Shown here: positions 35,393 through 45,195 of the stretch, piece by piece
Layout of the letters: the number at the start of each line of letters is the position of its first letter
Numbering within the stretch: position 1 is the first letter of the stretch
Source of the DNA: an uncultured Selenomonadales bacterium
GTDB lineage: Bacteria > Bacillota > Negativicutes > Selenomonadales > Selenomonadaceae
Direction of reading: 5' to 3'
Length of the DNA: 64,000 nucleotides
NCBI GenBank assembly: GCA_900321035.1
Contig: ONUH01000013.1
Span: 1-64,000 of the forward strand
Translations under genes and position numbers: made by a program
Notes under the pieces: model-generated
Database searches by the model: none
The model's input: only the letters and a program-made list of their open reading frames with translations
What the model was told of the DNA's origin: nothing

Positions 35393-38300
35393 TTACGCTT
35401 GCCCTGCCAGCTTCTTGTACCCTTCGAGTCTTGCTTTCGCGTCGCGCTCGGTCTTCGCGTAGAGCTCGTCCGCGATTTCCGGGAACGCGCGCTTCAGCGA
35501 GCTGAAGCGGACTTCGCCCTGCAGGAACTCCTGGAAGCTCTCCGTCGGCTCCTTCGAGTCGAGGACGAACGGATTCTTGTCCGTGCCGACCAGCTCCGGA
35601 TTGTAGCGGTAGGTCGCCCAGTAGCCGGACTTGACCGCTTTTTCCTCCTCGCGCTGGCTCTTGCCCATGCCTGCGCGGATGCCGTGGTTGATGCACGGCG
35701 CGTAGGCAATGACAAGGGACGGGCCGTGATAGGCTTCCGCTTCGCAGATGGCCTTCAGCGTCTGGTTCTTGTCCGCTCCCATGGCGACCTGCGCCACATA
35801 GACGTAGCCGTAGCTCATGGCCATCATGCCGAGGTCTTTCTTCTTCGTGCGCTTGCCGCTAGCCGCGAACTGCGCGATGGCCGCCGCCGGCGTCGATTTC
35901 GACGACTGGCCGCCGGTGTTCGAGTAAACCTCGGTGTCGAGCACCAACACGTTGACGTCCTCGCCGGAAGCCAGCACATGGTCGAGGCCGCCGTAGCCGA
36001 TGTCGTAGCTCCAGCCGTCGCCGCCAATGATCCACTGGGAACGCTTGACGAGGAAGTCGCGCTTGTCATAAATCTTGTTGAGGAGCGCGTCGCCGCCCTT
36101 TTCCTTTTCGAGAAGCGCGGTCAGCTTCGCCGCACGGTCGCGGGTGCCTTCGCCCTCGTTCATGTTCTCTTTCCATTCCTTCATGGCAGCCTGCAAATCC
36201 GCCGAGCCTTTGCCCGCTGCGATTGCTTCATCGACGAGCGCCGCCAGCGCGTCGCGAACGGCCTTCGTGCCAAGGAACATGCCGAGACCGAATTCCGCGT
36301 CGTCCTCGAACAGCGAATTCGCCCACGCCGGTCCCTGTCCGAGATGGTTCTTCGTGTAAGGCATCGACGGAGCCGAAGCGCCCCAGATCGACGAGCAGCC
36401 GGTAGCGTTCGCGATCATCATGCGGTCGCCGAAAAGCTGGGTGACGAGCTTCACATACGGCGTCTCGCCGCAGCCAGCGCAGGCGCCGGAGAATTCCAAG
36501 AGCGGTTTTTCGAACTGGCTGCCTTTGACGGTCTTCTTGTTCATCGGATTCTGCTTCGGCGCGACTTTGTTCACGCCGTAGTCGAAGGTCGGCTGTTTGT
36601 GTTCCTGCGTACCGAAGGGCTTCATGACCAGCGCCTTGCCCTTCGGAGCGGGGCAGATCTCGGCGCAGTTGCCGCAGCCGAGGCAGTCCATCTGCGAAAC
36701 CGCCATGGTGAAGAACATATCCTTCGCGCCGAGGGCAGGATTCGCCTGTGTCCCTTCCGGCGCTTTCGCCTTCTCGTCCGCCGTCATCAGGATCGGGCGG
36801 ATTGCCGCGTGCGGGCAGACGAACGAGCACTGGTTGCACTGGATGCAAAGGTCGGGCTGCCACTCCGGCACGTCGATGGCGATGCCGCGCTTCTCATAGG
36901 CCGAGGTGCCGGACGGGAACGTACCGTCTACGACGCCGAGCTTCTCGAAGGTGCTGACGGGAAGTTTTTCGCCTTCCTGCCGGTTCATGACGTCCTGCGC
37001 CGCCGTGATGTACTCCGGCGCATCTTTCTTCGGCGCGGGCTCGTCCTTCGCGTTCTCCCAGTCCGCCGGAACCTTGACCTCGATCAGCGCCGCCGGGTCG
37101 ATGCCCTTGTCGATAGCGGCGTTGTTCATGTCGATGACCTTCTGACCCTTGTTGCCGTAAGATGTGACCACGGAGTCTTTCAAGTACTTGACCGCCTTGT
37201 CCAGCGGGATAATGTCGGCGAGCTTGAAGAACGCCGACTGCATGATCATATTGAAGCGCCCGCCGAGGCCAAGTTCCTGCGCCGCCTCCACCGCATTGAT
37301 GATGTAGAACTTGACGTGCTTCTGCGCAATCGTGCGCTTCATGGACGCGGGCAGATGCTCGCTAAGCTCCGACTCCTTCCAGGTCGTATTAAGCAGGAAG
37401 ACGCCGCCGTCCTTGATGCCCGCCAGGAGGTCATACTGATGCACATAGGATTCCTTCGAGCAGGAAATGAAATTCGCTTTGTTGATGAGGTACGGGGAAC
37501 GAATCGGCAGCTTGCCGAAGCGCAGATGGGACATCGTGATGCCGCCGGACTTCTTCGAGTCGTAGGCGAAATACGCCTGCGCGTACATATCCGTGTTGTC
37601 GCCGATGATCTTGATGGCAGACTTGTTCGCGCCCACCGTGCCGTCGGAGCCGAGGCCCCAGAACTTGCAGGCCGTGGTGCCCTCCGGCGTCAGGTCCACG
37701 TCGCTGTGTGCGGGAGACAGCGAAAGCTTCGTCACGTCGTCTTCGATGCCGATGGTGAAGCCGTTTTTCGGCGCGTCCTTTTTCAGCTCCTCGAATACGC
37801 CGAAAATCTGGTCCGGCGTCACGTCCTTGCCGCCAAGACCGTAGCGGCCGCCGACGATGACCGGCTTCTCCGCCGCGTCGTAGTAAGCCGCCTTGACGTC
37901 GAGATAGAGCGGCTCGCCGAGCGCACCCGGCTCCTTCGTACGGTCGAGGACGGCAATCTTTTTCACCGTCTTCGGCAGCGCGGAGAGGAAATGCTTGACG
38001 GAGAAAGGACGATAGAGATGGACGGACACGACGCCGACCTTCTCGCCCTGCGATGAGAGATAATCCACGGCTTCCGCCGCCGCCTCGGTGACAGAGCCGA
38101 TGGCGATAACGACGCGCTCCGCATCCTTCGCGCCATAGTAGTCGAAAATGTGATGCTCGCGGCCCGTGATCTTCGCAAGCTCCGCCATGGCCTCCTCAAC
38201 CATATCGGGGATTTTCGTATAATATTCGTTGACGCCCTCGCGGGTCTGGAAATAAATATCGGGATTCTGCGCCGTGCCGCGGACCACAGGATGATCCGGA

Positions 38301-38926
38301 TTCAGCGCACGGTGACGGAACGCCTCGACGGCGTCCCAATCGAGCAGCTTGCCGAGGTCGGCATAGTCGATGGTCTCGATTTTTTGAATCTCATGGGAGG
38401 TACGGAAGCCGTCAAAGAAGTTGATGAACGGCACGCGTCCCTTGATCGCGACAAGATGCGCGACGGCGCCGAGGTCCATGACCTCCTGCACGCTGGCCTC
38501 GGCCAGCATCGCAACGCCGGTCTGCCGCGCCGCCATGACGTCCTGATGGTCGCCGAAGATGTTCAGCGACGAGGCTGCCAGCGCACGGGCACTGATATGG
38601 AACACGCCTGGCAAGAGCTCGCCGGCGATCTTATACATATTCGGGATCATCAGCAGCATGCCCTGCGACGCCGTGTACGTCGTCGTCAGCGCGCCTGCCT
38701 GCAGAGAGCCGTGCACCGCACCGGCCGCGCCGGCCTCAGACTGCAGCTCGATGACGCGCACCTGCTGACCGAAGAGATTCTTCTCCCCCCGCGCCGCCAT
38801 CTCGTCCACATGCTCCGCCATCGGCGAAGACGGCGTAATCGGATAGATTGCCGCCACGTCGGTGAACGCGTAAGAGATATACGCAGCCGCCGTGTTGCCG
38901 TCCATCGTCTTCATTTTCTTTCCCAT
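35393..38926 (-). CDS. nifJ: Pyruvate:ferredoxin (flavodoxin) oxidoreductase
   Basis: A 1177-residue single-chain enzyme. It oxidises pyruvate with CoA to acetyl-CoA and CO2, reducing ferredoxin. The domain order is the usual one: pyrimidine-binding domain (YPITPSSPMAEHVDE near 25-40), transketolase-C-like and gamma domains (VGANKSAIKIIG near 440), two [4Fe-4S] motifs CIQCNQCSFVCP and CLGCGNCAEICP (about 690-770), then ACAGCGETPY and the TPP site GDGWSYDIGYGGLDH. It is the central energy enzyme of this anaerobe and is transcribed alone from a strong promoter. Confidence 0.97.
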   Translation of the reverse strand: MGKKMKTMDGNTAAAYISYAFTDVAAIYPITPSSPMAEHVDEMAARGEKNLFGQQVRVIELQSEAGAAGAVHGSLQAGALTTTYTASQGMLLMIPNMYKIAGELLPGVFHISARALAASSLNIFGDHQDVMAARQTGVAMLAEASVQEVMDLGAVAHLVAIKGRVPFINFFDGFRTSHEIQKIETIDYADLGKLLDWDAVEAFRHRALNPDHPVVRGTAQNPDIYFQTREGVNEYYTKIPDMVEEAMAELAKITGREHHIFDYYGAKDAERVVIAIGSVTEAAAEAVDYLSSQGEKVGVVSVHLYRPFSVKHFLSALPKTVKKIAVLDRTKEPGALGEPLYLDVKAAYYDAAEKPVIVGGRYGLGGKDVTPDQIFGVFEELKKDAPKNGFTIGIEDDVTKLSLSPAHSDVDLTPEGTTACKFWGLGSDGTVGANKSAIKIIGDNTDMYAQAYFAYDSKKSGGITMSHLRFGKLPIRSPYLINKANFISCSKESYVHQYDLLAGIKDGGVFLLNTTWKESELSEHLPASMKRTIAQKHVKFYIINAVEAAQELGLGGRFNMIMQSAFFKLADIIPLDKAVKYLKDSVVTSYGNKGQKVIDMNNAAIDKGIDPAALIEVKVPADWENAKDEPAPKKDAPEYITAAQDVMNRQEGEKLPVSTFEKLGVVDGTFPSGTSAYEKRGIAIDVPEWQPDLCIQCNQCSFVCPHAAIRPILMTADEKAKAPEGTQANPALGAKDMFFTMAVSQMDCLGCGNCAEICPAPKGKALVMKPFGTQEHKQPTFDYGVNKVAPKQNPMNKKTVKGSQFEKPLLEFSGACAGCGETPYVKLVTQLFGDRMMIANATGCSSIWGASAPSMPYTKNHLGQGPAWANSLFEDDAEFGLGMFLGTKAVRDALAALVDEAIAAGKGSADLQAAMKEWKENMNEGEGTRDRAAKLTALLEKEKGGDALLNKIYDKRDFLVKRSQWIIGGDGWSYDIGYGGLDHVLASGEDVNVLVLDTEVYSNTGGQSSKSTPAAAIAQFAASGKRTKKKDLGMMAMSYGYVYVAQVAMGADKNQTLKAICEAEAYHGPSLVIAYAPCINHGIRAGMGKSQREEEKAVKSGYWATYRYNPELVGTDKNPFVLDSKEPTESFQEFLQGEVRFSSLKRAFPEIADELYAKTERDAKARLEGYKKLAGQA

Positions 38927-39020
38927 AAACCGTGATCCCCCTCATTAAAAATAAAAAATGTTTCAAAATGCCGCCCGTTGCTTGTTACACCGGAACAGAA
39001 TTTTCACGATACATTTTTAT

Positions 39021-39049
39021 ATTATACACCCCACATGAACGACTGTAAA
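39021..39049 (-). promoter_or_regulatory. Promoter of nifJ
   Basis: Minus-strand TTTACA (39044-39049), 17 nt, perfect TATAAT (39021-39026). The leader is about 88 nt. Confidence 0.85.
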
Positions 39050-39051
39050 TC

Positions 39052-39080
39052 AAAAAGTCCCTCGGAAATCTCCGAGGGAC
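39052..39080 (-). terminator. Terminator of the dicarboxylate symporter gene
   Basis: Perfect 10-bp stem GTCCCTCGGA / TCCGAGGGAC with an AATC loop. The minus strand continues with TTTTTG, which runs into the nifJ -35 region. Confidence 0.88.
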
Positions 39081-39180
39081 AAAATTGAAACGGATTCCGA
39101 ACATAAAGTACGAGCCACGCATTTTCATCGCCGGCAATCGCCGGGCCATCCGCATGCCGCCAGCGGCGCGGTTCCATGCC

Positions 39181-40389
39181 TCAGGGGTCCTCGTACATAT
39201 TTTCGAGCCGCGCCACCGCCAGCGTCGATACCACGTCGCCGGTAACGTTCAGCGCGGTGTGGATCATGTCGATGGGACGGAAGATTCCGACGACCATGCC
39301 CATGATCGTCGCGGGCAGGCCCATCGTGCCAAGCAGCATCACCGTCAGCACGATGCCGCTGTTCGGGATGCCCGACGTGCCGATGGAGATCAGCGTCGTC
39401 ATGAAGACGAACATCGCCTGCTGATAGAGCGTCAGGTCCACGCCGTAAATCTGCGAGACGAACAGCACCGTGACCGCGTAATAGGCGGCGATTCCGTTCA
39501 TGTTCACCGTGGCGCCCAGCGGCAGCGTGAAGGACGCCAGTTCGTGCCTGACGTGAAACTCCTGCTCCGTGACGCGAAGCGTGACCGGCAGCGTACCGGA
39601 GCTGGACGTGGTGCTGAAGGCCACCCACCAGACCTCGGAAATCTTGCGGAAAAAATCGGACAGCGGAATTTTCGCAATGCCCTTGATGATGAAAAGATAA
39701 ATGAAAATGACGATGGACGCCGCCGCCATATAGTGCGTGAGGATGAATTTCCCCATGACACCGAAAACGGAAAGGCCGTACGCGCCGGTGCTGCACGCTG
39801 CCAGCGCGCAGACGCCGTAGGGCGTCGCCCGCATCACGAGGTCGGTGATCTTGAACATCACCTGCGTCGCCTCGTCGATGACGCCTTTGACGCGGGCGGC
39901 CTTTTCCCCGAGAATCGTCAGCGCCACGCCGACGAACACCGCGAAGACGATGGTCTGGATCAAGTCGCCCTTCGCGAGGGCGGCAACCGGATTCGACGGC
40001 ACCATGCCGAGAATCGCCGAGCCGACGGTCATCGGCTCCGCCGCTTTGATCGGCTCGCCGGATTCCACGATGCTCGAGATGCCAAATCCGCGCCCCGGCT
40101 GCATCAGGTGCGAAACCGCAAGGCCGAGGATCGTGGAGAGGATAGTCGTCACGATATAGAATCCCATGACCTTCGCGCCGATGCGCTTCAGCTTCGCCAC
40201 GTCCCCGATGCTTGCGATACCGCTGATGATCGAGCAAAAAATCAGCGGAATCACGATCATCTGGATCAGCTTCAAAAAAAGATCGCCGACAGGCTGCACG
40301 AACAGGATCTTTTCCTGGAAAAGAAGTCCCAGCACCGCGCCGAGGCCGAAGCCTAAAAAGACCTTCGCGCTCATGGAAAGTTTCTTCAT
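39181..40389 (-). CDS. Dicarboxylate/amino acid:cation symporter (DAACS family)
   Basis: 402 residues with about eight membrane helices plus re-entrant loops. The family marks are the serine-rich hairpin STTSSSGTLPVT (about 262-273) and NMNGIAAYYAV (the NMDG motif region, about 305), then FVFMTTLISIGTSGIPNSG. It imports acidic C4 or amino-acid substrates with Na+ or H+; the substrate is not decidable. It lies 72 nt downstream of the cysteine synthase-like gene and could receive read-through from that operon. Confidence 0.92.
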   Translation of the reverse strand: MKKLSMSAKVFLGFGLGAVLGLLFQEKILFVQPVGDLFLKLIQMIVIPLIFCSIISGIASIGDVAKLKRIGAKVMGFYIVTTILSTILGLAVSHLMQPGRGFGISSIVESGEPIKAAEPMTVGSAILGMVPSNPVAALAKGDLIQTIVFAVFVGVALTILGEKAARVKGVIDEATQVMFKITDLVMRATPYGVCALAACSTGAYGLSVFGVMGKFILTHYMAAASIVIFIYLFIIKGIAKIPLSDFFRKISEVWWVAFSTTSSSGTLPVTLRVTEQEFHVRHELASFTLPLGATVNMNGIAAYYAVTVLFVSQIYGVDLTLYQQAMFVFMTTLISIGTSGIPNSGIVLTVMLLGTMGLPATIMGMVVGIFRPIDMIHTALNVTGDVVSTLAVARLENMYEDP

Positions 40390-40461
40390 TGAATATCACA
40401 CCTTACTGCCAAATCAGGGAAACGCCAATGACTGACGTTCCCCTATGTTCAGGAAATCAAC

Positions 40462-41373
40462 TCACGAAAGAATGTTTTTCGAGAAGTACCGCTCTGCACG
40501 GTCGGCGAAGACGAGCACGATATTGCCTTTCGCGCCGTCTGCCGCCAGCTTTTCCGCCGCCGCCAGCGTCGCGCCGGAGGACGAGCCCGCGAAGACGCCT
40601 TCCTTCGCCGCCAGCCGTTTGACGCCCGCAAAGGCCTCGTCATCGCTGACCTTGACCACCTGATCGACGAAGCTCATGTCCATCGTTTCCGCGACGAAGT
40701 CGTTGCCGATGCCCTCTATCTCGTAGTCGCCGTGCTCGCCGCCCCCCAACGTGGAGCCGATGGGATCGGCCAGCACGCCTTTGACGGCGGGATCCTTTTC
40801 TTTCAGATATTTCATGATGCCGGAGAAGGTGCCGCCGCTGCCCGCGCCGCAAACGAGGTAATCAATCTTCCCGTCGAGATCCTCGAAAATTTCCGGCCCC
40901 GTCGTCTCGTAATGGGCGCGCGGGTTCGCCTGGTTCTTAAACTGCCGCATGGTGATCGCGCCGGGAATCGACGCCGCCAGTTCCTCCGCTTTCGCCTCGG
41001 CCATCAGCATACCGCCGGAGCGCGGCGTCGAGACGATTTCCGCGCCGAGAGCCTTCATCAGCGTCTGCTTTTCCACCGAGAATTTTTCCGGCACGACGAA
41101 AATCACGCGATAGCCTTTATTCAGCGCGGCGAACGCGATGCCGAGGCCCGTGTTGCCCGCCGTGCCTTCGACGATGGTACCGCCCGGCTTCAGCCGTCCG
41201 GTCTTTTCCGCATCGGCGATCATCGAGCGACCGATGCGGTCCTTCGCGCTGCCGCCGGGATTCCAAAGCTCCAGCTTCGCGAAGAATCTCGCGCCCTCCG
41301 GCACGTTCACATGTGTCAATTCCACCAGCGGCGTATGGCCGATCAATTCCTGCATAGATGCATAGTATCGCAT
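40462..41373 (-). CDS. Cysteine synthase / cystathionine beta-synthase-like PLP enzyme
   Basis: 303 residues, fold-type II. The PLP lysine is K44 in NPGGSAKDRIG. The substrate loop EGTAGNTGLGIA and the phosphate loop GAGSGGTFSGI follow. The family includes O-acetylserine sulfhydrylase (CysK) and the MccA enzyme that makes cystathionine from O-acetylserine and homocysteine. Pairing with a MccB-like gene one base upstream favours a MccA-type role, as inference. ATG 41373 follows GAGGG by eight bases. It is the last gene of the corrinoid/UroD operon. Confidence 0.88.
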   Translation of the reverse strand: MRYYASMQELIGHTPLVELTHVNVPEGARFFAKLELWNPGGSAKDRIGRSMIADAEKTGRLKPGGTIVEGTAGNTGLGIAFAALNKGYRVIFVVPEKFSVEKQTLMKALGAEIVSTPRSGGMLMAEAKAEELAASIPGAITMRQFKNQANPRAHYETTGPEIFEDLDGKIDYLVCGAGSGGTFSGIMKYLKEKDPAVKGVLADPIGSTLGGGEHGDYEIEGIGNDFVAETMDMSFVDQVVKVSDDEAFAGVKRLAAKEGVFAGSSSGATLAAAEKLAADGAKGNIVLVFADRAERYFSKNILS

Positions 41374-41374
41374 A

Positions 41375-42544
41375 TCATTTTCCCTCGCTTCCTTCAATTG
41401 CCCAATCAATATCGGCAATCAGATCGTCCGCGTCTTCAATGCCGACGGACAGGCGGATCAGCCCGTCCGTGATTCCCACAGCCTCCCGCGTTTCTTTCGG
41501 GATGGCAGCGTGGGTCATAGTCGCCGGATGGCAGACGAGGCTCTCGACGCCGCCGAGGCTTTCCGCCAATGTCACGACGCGGAGCGCGGGGAAGAACTTG
41601 CGGATGTCGCGGTCCGGCGCAAGCTCGAAGGAAACCATCGCGCCGCCGTTCCTTGCCTGCTTTTTCTGCACGTCATGCCCCTGCGCCGTTTCGAGCCCCG
41701 GATAATAAACCTTCTTGACGGCGGGATGCGCGGCGAGGTGACGGGCGATCTTTTCCGCGTTCTCGGTGTGTCTGTCCATACGGACGGCGAGGGTGCGGAT
41801 GCCGCGAATCAAGAGGAACGAATCGAAGGGCGCCAGCACGCCGCCCGTGGAATTCTGGATGAAAGCGAGCCGCTCGGCAAGAGCCGCGTCTTTTACGACG
41901 ACAAGCCCCGCCACAAGATCGCTGTGGCCGCCGAGATATTTCGTCGCGCTGTGCAGCACGACGTCCGCACCGAGGTCGAGGGGGCGCTGGAGATACGGCG
42001 TCATGAAAGTGTTATCCACGATGACCGTCGCGCCGTGCGCATGGGCGATTTTCGCCGTCGCCTCGATGTCCGTGACCGTTAGGAGAGGGTTCGCCGGGCT
42101 CTCGATCAGGATGGCTTTCGTCCGCGGCGTGAAGGCCGCTGCAAAGGCTTCTGGATTCGTGGTGTCCGCCAGCGAGAACGTAATCCCGAAATGTTTGAAC
42201 ACCTTGTCCATCAAACGGAAGGTGCCGCCGTAGACGTTTTCCGAAAGCAGGATGTGGTCGCCGCTCTCAAAAAGACTCAAAACCGCGGTTTCCGCCGCAA
42301 GTCCCGAAGCGAAGGCGAAGCCTGCCGTGCCGTGCTCCAAATCGGTGATCAGTGATTCGAGAGCCGCCCGGGTCGGATTGCCCGTGCGCGAATACTCCCA
42401 TCGGGGCGTACCGCCTATATTTTCCTGTGCGTATGTCGAGGTCTGGTAAACCGGCACGTTCACCGAGCCCGTGCCGCCGTCCTCATGGACGCCGCCGTGA
42501 ATCAGCGCCGTCGCAAATCGCATGCCATACATGTCCGATTCCAT
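41375..42544 (-). CDS. Cystathionine gamma-lyase/beta-lyase family PLP enzyme
   Basis: 389 residues, Cys/Met-metabolism fold-type I. The PLP lysine is K202 in SATKYLGGHSDL, with the expected TGNPTRAALE and ASGLAAE blocks upstream. Activities in this family (gamma-lyase, beta-lyase, gamma-synthase, methionine gamma-lyase) cannot be separated by eye. It starts at ATG 42544, six bases after GGAGGG. It is one base from the CysK-like gene and 21 nt from the SAM-methyltransferase gene, so it belongs to the methyl-transfer operon. Confidence 0.9.
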   Translation of the reverse strand: MESDMYGMRFATALIHGGVHEDGGTGSVNVPVYQTSTYAQENIGGTPRWEYSRTGNPTRAALESLITDLEHGTAGFAFASGLAAETAVLSLFESGDHILLSENVYGGTFRLMDKVFKHFGITFSLADTTNPEAFAAAFTPRTKAILIESPANPLLTVTDIEATAKIAHAHGATVIVDNTFMTPYLQRPLDLGADVVLHSATKYLGGHSDLVAGLVVVKDAALAERLAFIQNSTGGVLAPFDSFLLIRGIRTLAVRMDRHTENAEKIARHLAAHPAVKKVYYPGLETAQGHDVQKKQARNGGAMVSFELAPDRDIRKFFPALRVVTLAESLGGVESLVCHPATMTHAAIPKETREAVGITDGLIRLSVGIEDADDLIADIDWAIEGSEGK

Positions 42545-42565
42545 AAAATTCCCTCCAAATATATA

Positions 42566-43477
42566 TCAATTCATCGGTTGTTTTTCCGCCAGGATAAAAT
42601 GGATATTCTCAAACGCCTGCCGCTGGCTCGTCCCGTGACCGAAGAAACGCTGCTGGACCCCGAAAGGCGGTTCATGCTCGCTGACCGCGAATCCCGCCTC
42701 GTGGAGCGCGCGCCAGATCTCGTCCAACGTGCAGCCCGGCTGCATCGGCTCGCCAAGGCTCTCCGTGATGGCCGCCAGCTCCCGCACACGCTCCGGAGCG
42801 CGCTTGGAAAAGGTCGTCTCATCTGGGAAATCAAACACGAACTGATCTCCCGTCGTCGCCAGAGCGCCGATCTCGCCAAGGAAATGCGACAACACCGGAT
42901 AGGAAAGATAATAGGCCACGCCCAGCATCGAGAAGAATGTGGGGGTTTTCATGGAAAAGCCCGCCGCCATCAGCCTGTCCTCAAGCTCGTCCTTGGCGAA
43001 GTCCACCGGGACGAAATGGATTTTCCCCGCCGATTTCCATGCCAACTCCTTCAGGCGTTCCTGCTTGTAGGCCTGGGTTTTCGGTAAGTCCAGCTCGAAA
43101 ACGGTAATCGCGGGATTCGCGTTCCGATAGGCGAAGGTGTCCATCCCCGCGCCGCAAATCACATATTGCACGTGTCCGTGAGCTTTCGCGAAATTCTCCA
43201 GCGCCTCCTCCGCAAAGGCCAGTCGTGGCAGCGTCACCGGAGTGAAACAGCGATCCAGCGCCTCAAAGAGCCAGACGTTCTCAAAACCATAGCGCGGCTT
43301 TGTGGGAAGCGCCGAAAACGCCTCGCGCAGAAGTCCGTCAAGACGCGCGTACTCGTCGCGTCCAATGATGTCGTACGCCAAATAATCGTCGAATATCTTT
43401 TCCTGTCCCATCGTCGAGTGATAGGCGCGTGCGAAGGAGCAAAGCTTCGCGGTGATGCTTTCCTGCGCCGTAATCAT
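42566..43477 (-). CDS. Class I SAM-dependent methyltransferase, leucine-carboxyl-methyltransferase-like
   Basis: 303 residues. It has VQYVICGAGMDTFAYR (motif I region, about 103-118), VFELDLPKTQAYK (about 125-137) and FFSMLGVAYYLS, which place it in the LCM/TIGR00027 group of bacterial SAM-methyltransferases. The methyl acceptor is unknown. It sits between the UroD-like methyltransferase gene (12 nt) and the lyase gene (21 nt). A role in methylating a thiol or carboxylate within the same pathway is inference. Confidence 0.85.
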   Translation of the reverse strand: MITAQESITAKLCSFARAYHSTMGQEKIFDDYLAYDIIGRDEYARLDGLLREAFSALPTKPRYGFENVWLFEALDRCFTPVTLPRLAFAEEALENFAKAHGHVQYVICGAGMDTFAYRNANPAITVFELDLPKTQAYKQERLKELAWKSAGKIHFVPVDFAKDELEDRLMAAGFSMKTPTFFSMLGVAYYLSYPVLSHFLGEIGALATTGDQFVFDFPDETTFSKRAPERVRELAAITESLGEPMQPGCTLDEIWRALHEAGFAVSEHEPPFGVQQRFFGHGTSQRQAFENIHFILAEKQPMN

Positions 43478-43489
43478 AGGGAACTCCTC

Positions 43490-44512
43490 CTATCTATCCT
43501 TCACGACTTCCGTCATGGCCGCTATATTTCCAACCGGGGTCTTCGTCGAGAGCCCGCAGGCGGGGGAAATGATGTCGATGCCGTCCTCGACGAGCTTTTC
43601 CGTCACTTTGCGTATCGTTTCCGGCTCCTGCAGTTGGAGCGCAAAGGTGCTGACGTTCCCCATGACGACGGGGATGCCCGTTTCCGCTTTCAGGGCTTTC
43701 AGGTTCACCATTGCGTCGGTGCTGACCGCGTCGCCGTGCAGCGTCGGGATGTGCTTCTTCACCGAGTCCAGCCGTCCGCAGATGTGCACGATGGCCTTCG
43801 CGCCGCGCCCGTGAATCGCGTCCACGAGGCGGTTGATATATGGCACCGCGTAGTCGCCGAACATCTTCGGCCCCAATATCTCCCCCGTCGCCGTCGGATC
43901 GGCAATCGTGATGACGGGAAAACCGCTCTCTATCAGCACGCCCGCATACGCCACCAGAAAATCCGTTACATAGTCGAGGACGCGGTGGGCGTTCGTCTTA
44001 TCCTTCCGAAGTTCCTTCAGGAACGTCATCGGGTCAACGATGGACGCCGCCGTGGAAATCGGCCCGGTCAGGCTGCCGATGACCGGCACGTCCGGATTCT
44101 TCTCTGCAATCGTCTGTCCCGCCCGCGCAATCGCCTCGACGCGCCCCTCGCGCACGAGCTGCTTCACGTCTCGGACTTCCACATCGGCGGCGGAAGCATA
44201 TCGTTCTTTCGCAATCTTCGGCTCGCAGACCGGCGTACCGAAATCGATTTCGCTGCCCAGCACCTCGGCCTCCACCGTCATACAGTACGGGATGCCGAAA
44301 TTCTCGAAGCCCGTCTTTTCCTCCACTGCCGACGAGAGGCGCGTCATGGCTTCCGCGTCGGGATGAACCTTCGGGAAGGAAAGCCCAAGTCCCTCAATCA
44401 CATCCACCGTCGCGCTGTTCATCATACCGCCGGGACAGATGACCGGCGCGCGGTCCACGGTCTGATTTGAAAGAACGCGGAGCAGGCGTTCCTTCGGGGA
44501 AAGGTCGTTCAT
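43490..44512 (-). CDS. Corrinoid-linked methyltransferase, MtaA/CmuA (UroD) family
   Basis: 340 residues with the uroporphyrinogen-decarboxylase TIM-barrel fold. It carries the zinc-site pattern of thiol methyltransferases: H243 and C245 in VHICG, and C319 in SPACGLST. Such proteins move a methyl group between a corrinoid protein and a thiol. True HemE arginine motifs are absent. It lies 12 nt downstream of its probable corrinoid partner gene. The acceptor thiol (coenzyme M-like, homocysteine or other) is unknown. Confidence 0.87.
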   Translation of the reverse strand: MNDLSPKERLLRVLSNQTVDRAPVICPGGMMNSATVDVIEGLGLSFPKVHPDAEAMTRLSSAVEEKTGFENFGIPYCMTVEAEVLGSEIDFGTPVCEPKIAKERYASAADVEVRDVKQLVREGRVEAIARAGQTIAEKNPDVPVIGSLTGPISTAASIVDPMTFLKELRKDKTNAHRVLDYVTDFLVAYAGVLIESGFPVITIADPTATGEILGPKMFGDYAVPYINRLVDAIHGRGAKAIVHICGRLDSVKKHIPTLHGDAVSTDAMVNLKALKAETGIPVVMGNVSTFALQLQEPETIRKVTEKLVEDGIDIISPACGLSTKTPVGNIAAMTEVVKDR

Positions 44513-44524
44513 GTCCGTCCCCCC

Positions 44525-45169
44525 TTACGCTACGAGTTCCCGGGCGAGGCGCGCCGCCTCCGCCGCGTTCACCGCGTAAACGTCCGCGCCGATCTTTTCC
44601 GCAAAGGCCGGGGAAATCGGGCCGCCGCCCACCACAACCTTGAAATTTCCGCGCTTGGCTTCTTTTTCCAAGACCTCCAAGACCTCGCGCATGGCGGGCA
44701 TCGCCGTCGTCATCAGCGTCGCCAGCGCGATGATCTCCGCGTGGTGCTCTTCAGCCGCCTTGACGAACTCGACGGCGGGGATGTCGCGCCCGAGGTCAAT
44801 CACATTGAAGCCCGCGCTTTCCAGCATAATCTTCACAAGATTCTTGCCGATGTCGTGGGTGTCGCCCTCGACGACGCCGATCACGACGGTATGGCGTACC
44901 GCGTCCTCCCGTTTTTTGATATGCGGCTTCAATATCTCGATGCCCGCATACATCGCGTCGGAACAGAGCAGAAGCTCTGGGATGAAATATTCCTCTTCCT
45001 CGTAAAGCCGCCCGACCTCCTCCATGCCAGCGGACAGTCCCTTGTCAATGGCCTCGTAAGCATCGAAGCCCTCGTCCACGACTGCCTGCGCCAATTCTTT
45101 CGCCAAATCCTCGTCCATGTCCACCACGGCCTCCGACAACCCTTTGTGCAACTCTTCTTCTCTCGTCAT
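44525..45169 (-). CDS. Methyltransferase cognate corrinoid protein (MtaC/MttC-like)
   Basis: 214 residues. A helical cap domain (about 1-90) precedes a B12-binding Rossmann domain with the base-off/His-on motif D103-T-H105-D-I-G108. TLMTT replaces the SxL loop, and the ribose-binding VVGGGP lies near 175. It carries the methyl group on cobalt. It is the first gene of a five-gene operon driven by TTGACA/TATACT and preceded by the attenuator-like leader at 45196-45257. Confidence 0.92.
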   Translation of the reverse strand: MTREEELHKGLSEAVVDMDEDLAKELAQAVVDEGFDAYEAIDKGLSAGMEEVGRLYEEEEYFIPELLLCSDAMYAGIEILKPHIKKREDAVRHTVVIGVVEGDTHDIGKNLVKIMLESAGFNVIDLGRDIPAVEFVKAAEEHHAEIIALATLMTTAMPAMREVLEVLEKEAKRGNFKVVVGGGPISPAFAEKIGADVYAVNAAEAARLARELVA

Positions 45170-45195
45170 TGCTCATCACTCCTTGTATCTTGAAC

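Noticed and set aside
35288..38056. Very long plus-strand reading frame (over 900 codons) beginning MFHVKH
   Set aside because: It is the antisense shadow of nifJ. Its apparent start is the translated parS palindrome, a known artefact.
43490..44512. HemE (uroporphyrinogen decarboxylase in heme synthesis)
   Set aside because: The protein carries the HxC...C zinc pattern of MtaA/CmuA methyltransferases, lies beside a corrinoid protein gene and lacks heme gene neighbours.
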